This document shows positions 12,639 through 12,668 of a DNA stretch of 12,668 bases, one piece after another (the stretch's first letter is position 1; every line of letters begins with the position of its first letter). The translations under genes and the position numbers were made by a program. Under the pieces are notes generated by a model that was not told where the DNA came from, did no database searches, and was given only the letters and a program-made list of their open reading frames with translations. This DNA is from Patescibacteria group bacterium (GTDB taxonomy: Bacteria > Patescibacteriota > Kazan-3B-28), in the NCBI GenBank assembly GCA_022703745.1, contig JAKLDB010000008.1, positions 1 through 12,668 of the forward strand, written 5' to 3'.

Positions 12639-12668
12639 ATTATCTAAAATATTTTCAAAGTTGTCTGC

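Noticed and set aside
1..12668. Search for mobile elements, phage genes, toxin-antitoxin or defence systems
   Set aside because: No transposase, integrase, terminal inverted repeats, direct repeats at tRNA ends or defence-type domains were visible; all supported genes are core or envelope functions.

Overview
The window looks like a compact stretch of a Candidate Phyla Radiation (Patescibacteria) genome; class and order cannot be settled from the sequence. The reasons are short, tightly packed or overlapping genes, very short intergenic gaps, trimmed versions of housekeeping enzymes (a 233-residue CCA-transferase-like protein, a 500-residue MetG without a C-terminal domain) and a surface subtilase with tandem Trp/Gly-rich C-terminal domains. 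UGA is used as a stop (ruvB and trxB both end in TGA), so this is not one of the lineages that read UGA as glycine. The organism assignment is inference.

Layout. (1) Positions 1-4590, minus strand: secreted S8 protease, uppP, ruvB, a 66-residue two-helix membrane protein, and a PH-domain-like membrane protein cut by the left edge. (2) 4627-4743, plus: tRNA-Lys(TTT) with a clear sigma70-type promoter. (3) 4751-6255: a minus-strand lipoprotein divergent from a plus-strand double PRC-barrel gene. (4) 6256-10089, minus: metG, an EamA/DMT transporter, tatD and a short cca-like gene. (5) 10147-10773, plus: recX, divergent from metG. (6) 10756-11942, minus: trxB and a glutaredoxin-like protein, overlapping by ATGA. 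(7) 12017-12668, minus: a 76-residue extremely acidic protein, its hairpin-rich upstream region, and a tRNA-Glu(TTC)/Lys(CTT)/Arg(CCG) cluster.

How the parts fit. uppP recycles the undecaprenyl carrier for envelope polymers; the protease, lipoprotein and small membrane proteins are also envelope functions. metG, cca and the four tRNAs serve translation. ruvB and recX act in recombination. trxB plus the glutaredoxin form a likely two-component disulfide relay. No mobile element, CRISPR array, phage gene or antiphage system was seen, and no gene-free stretch exceeds about 140 bp.

The most interesting signal is transcriptional. Seven genes (S8 protease, uppP, ruvB, lipoprotein, tatD, recX, trxB) have a TATAAT-like hexamer ending only 6-9 nt before the start codon, four of them with an upstream TGn, and none with a Shine-Dalgarno sequence. 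This predicts leaderless mRNAs. At three gene junctions the hexamer overlaps the stop codon of the upstream gene. The acidic-protein gene is the opposite case, with a long upstream region holding three inverted repeats.
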